From an uncultured Caryophanales bacterium (GTDB lineage Bacteria; Bacillota_I; Bacilli_A; RFN20; CAG-826): DNA of 7,747 bases. Location: contig CAMJEC010000047.1 of the NCBI GenBank assembly GCA_946404585.1, positions 1 to 7,747 on the forward strand, written 5' to 3'. The translations under genes and the position numbers were made by a program. Numbering within the stretch: position 1 is the stretch's first letter; the number at the start of each line of letters is the position of its first letter. The notes below the pieces were generated by a model. It ran no database searches and was not told the DNA's origin. It was given only the letters and a program-made list of their open reading frames with translations. Of this stretch, positions 6,376-7,747 are shown in pieces.

Positions 6376-7747
6376 TGGACTATTTATCTAAAAACATCTT
6401 TGAAATACATAAGGCCCTAGTTAATAAAGAGGTCACTCCTTTAGATTTGGTTAAAGAAGCTTTAGAAAAGATTAAAAAAGACACTAATAATGCCTTTGAA
6501 TATATTTATGAAAAAGAAGCGATTAAACTCGCTACAGAATTATCCAATCAAGAAGTAGAAGTAGATAATCCTTTATGGGGTATACCTTTTGCTATTAAGG
6601 ATAATTTCTCCACAAAAGATATTCCCACAACTGGTTCCTCTAAATTGTTAGAAGGATACCTTCCTCCATTTGATGCTGAAGTATACACAAGACTATTAAA
6701 TAAGAAGGCTATCCCAATTGCTAAAACAACATTAGATGAATTAGCCATGGGTGGAACAGGTAGTAGTGGTCATCTTGGTAAAACATATAATCCATGGGAT
6801 GAAAGTAAAACAAGAATGATTGGTGGTTCTTCTTGTGGTAGTGCTGCTGCTTGTGCAGCGGGTATCGTCCCTTACGCTATTGGATCTGATACAGGCGATA
6901 GTGTGCGTAAGCCTGCTTCCTATAGTGCGCTTGTTGGCTTTAAACCAACCTGGGGTAAAATATCTAGATTTGGTTTATTTACTTTTGCCGCTTCTTTAGA
7001 TCATGTTTCATATTTCACTAAGAACGTTAAGGAAAGTGCTTTATTACTTAATGTCTTAGGTGGGCACGATGAAAAAGATACAACTTCCTCTTCCTTACCA
7101 ATGGAAGATTATATTTCTGCGATTAAAGAAAATAAGGAACCATATACCTTTGCAGTCATTAAAGAAATTTATGATGATTTAAAGGATGAAACAATTAAAA
7201 AAGCCTTTGATTCATTAATCGAAGAACTTAAACAAAAAGGTCATAAAATCAATACCGTCTCCATTACTTTACCAATTGCAGAGGCTATTTATCCCGCTTA
7301 TTACATCATCTCAAGTGCGGAAGCCACAAGTAGTAATGCTAATCTGGATGGTATTAAATTTGGCACATATAAAGACGCTGATACATTTGAAGAAATGCTC
7401 TTCAAAGTAAGAACTGAAGGTTTCTCTGATCGTATTGGAAGAAGATTTGTGATTGGCTCTATTTCCTTACTAGAAGAAAACCAAGAAGAAATATATTTAA
7501 GAGCGCTCCGCTGCAGAAGAATGATTGTCGAAACATTCAATAAAGTCTTAGAAAGTAATGACGCAATTATTCTCCCTGCTTCCCCAACAATCGCTCCTTT
7601 ATTTGGCGATGATACACCTAAGAAATCATTTAATAAGGATGCCGCTATTTCTGATAACTATTTAGCGTTTGCTAATTTAGGGGGTTATCCATCAATTACA
7701 TTACCATTAGGATTTGAAGATAAAATGCCATTTGGTGTTAATATCAC
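6375..7747 (+). CDS. gatA: Glu-tRNA(Gln)/Asp-tRNA(Asn) amidotransferase subunit A, 3' end cut off
   Basis: The frame is open for 457 codons to the window edge; I translated it by hand. Usual GatA length is about 480-490 residues, so little is missing. GatA is the amidase-signature glutaminase that frees ammonia from glutamine and channels it to GatB. The triad is present: K75 in GIPFAIKDN, the cis-Ser S152 in GGSS, and the nucleophile S176 in DTGDS. SALVGFKPTWGKISRFGL (about 184-201) and SLDHVSYFT follow as in the family, and the R356-R357 pair fits the glutamine-binding Arg region. Two loop positions differ from the common form: GGSSCGS (C154) instead of GGSSGGS, and DTGDS (D175) instead of DTGGS. 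I recall DTGDS-type loops in Mollicutes-related GatA, so this is probably a clade feature. A generic amidase is less likely given gatC directly upstream. Confidence 0.93.
   Translation, partial: MDYLSKNIFEIHKALVNKEVTPLDLVKEALEKIKKDTNNAFEYIYEKEAIKLATELSNQEVEVDNPLWGIPFAIKDNFSTKDIPTTGSSKLLEGYLPPFDAEVYTRLLNKKAIPIAKTTLDELAMGGTGSSGHLGKTYNPWDESKTRMIGGSSCGSAAACAAGIVPYAIGSDTGDSVRKPASYSALVGFKPTWGKISRFGLFTFAASLDHVSYFTKNVKESALLLNVLGGHDEKDTTSSSLPMEDYISAIKENKEPYTFAVIKEIYDDLKDETIKKAFDSLIEELKQKGHKINTVSITLPIAEAIYPAYYIISSAEATSSNANLDGIKFGTYKDADTFEEMLFKVRTEGFSDRIGRRFVIGSISLLEENQEEIYLRALRCRRMIVETFNKVLESNDAIILPASPTIAPLFGDDTPKKSFNKDAAISDNYLAFANLGGYPSITLPLGFEDKMPFGVNI

Noticed and set aside
1..7747. Mycoplasma-type code (TGA as Trp), CRISPR, insertion sequence or defence island
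   Set aside because: Trp is encoded by TGG and TGA ends pcrA. I found no spaced repeats, transposase motifs or defence domains.

Overview
The window looks like chromosomal DNA from an AT-rich, low-GC Gram-positive (Bacillota) bacterium, probably a Bacilli/Erysipelotrichia or Mollicutes-related lineage. This rests on the A/T-rich codon use (AGA for Arg, TTA for Leu), AGGAGG-type ribosome binding sites, a PcrA-type helicase next to an NAD-dependent ligase, and GatCAB-type tRNA amidation. The code is standard: TGG encodes Trp and TGA is the stop of pcrA, so this is not a code-4 mycoplasma. No mobile element, RNA gene or CRISPR array is visible, and no gap longer than 300 bases lacks a gene.

Left arm (1-1304, minus strand): a polytopic membrane protein resembling the YybS/DUF2232 group is followed, 12 nt after its stop, by a second membrane protein with a long acidic, Pro/Gln-rich tail that runs off the window. 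The two probably form an operon. Both lack a Shine-Dalgarno site.

Divergent region (1305-1360): only 56 bp separate this operon from a rightward gene for a small thioredoxin-fold lipoprotein. The gap holds a perfect 8-bp inverted repeat whose core is TTGTG-N8-CACAA. That spacing fits a Rex-type, or less well a Crp/Fnr-type, operator. Two overlapping divergent promoter-like elements are placed so that each transcript would start at, or very near, its ATG.

Right arm (1361-7747, plus strand): thioredoxin-like lipoprotein, pcrA (UvrD-family helicase), ligA (NAD-dependent DNA ligase), gatC, and gatA (3' end cut off). From pcrA onward the genes overlap or nearly touch: 4 nt at pcrA/ligA, a 1-nt gap at ligA/gatC, and 1 nt at gatC/gatA. 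This is a tight operon joining DNA repair and replication with Glu-tRNA(Gln)/Asp-tRNA(Asn) amidation. It is a condensed form of the pcrA-ligA...gatCAB neighbourhood known in Bacilli, and gatB would be expected just beyond the right edge. A perfect 20-bp palindrome covers the pcrA start codon.

The coding content is mostly housekeeping. The least ordinary parts are the divergent regulatory region, the pcrA-start palindrome, the SD-less starts, the unrecognised tailed membrane protein and the variant GatA active-site loops. I see no convincing evidence of a wholly new biological system.
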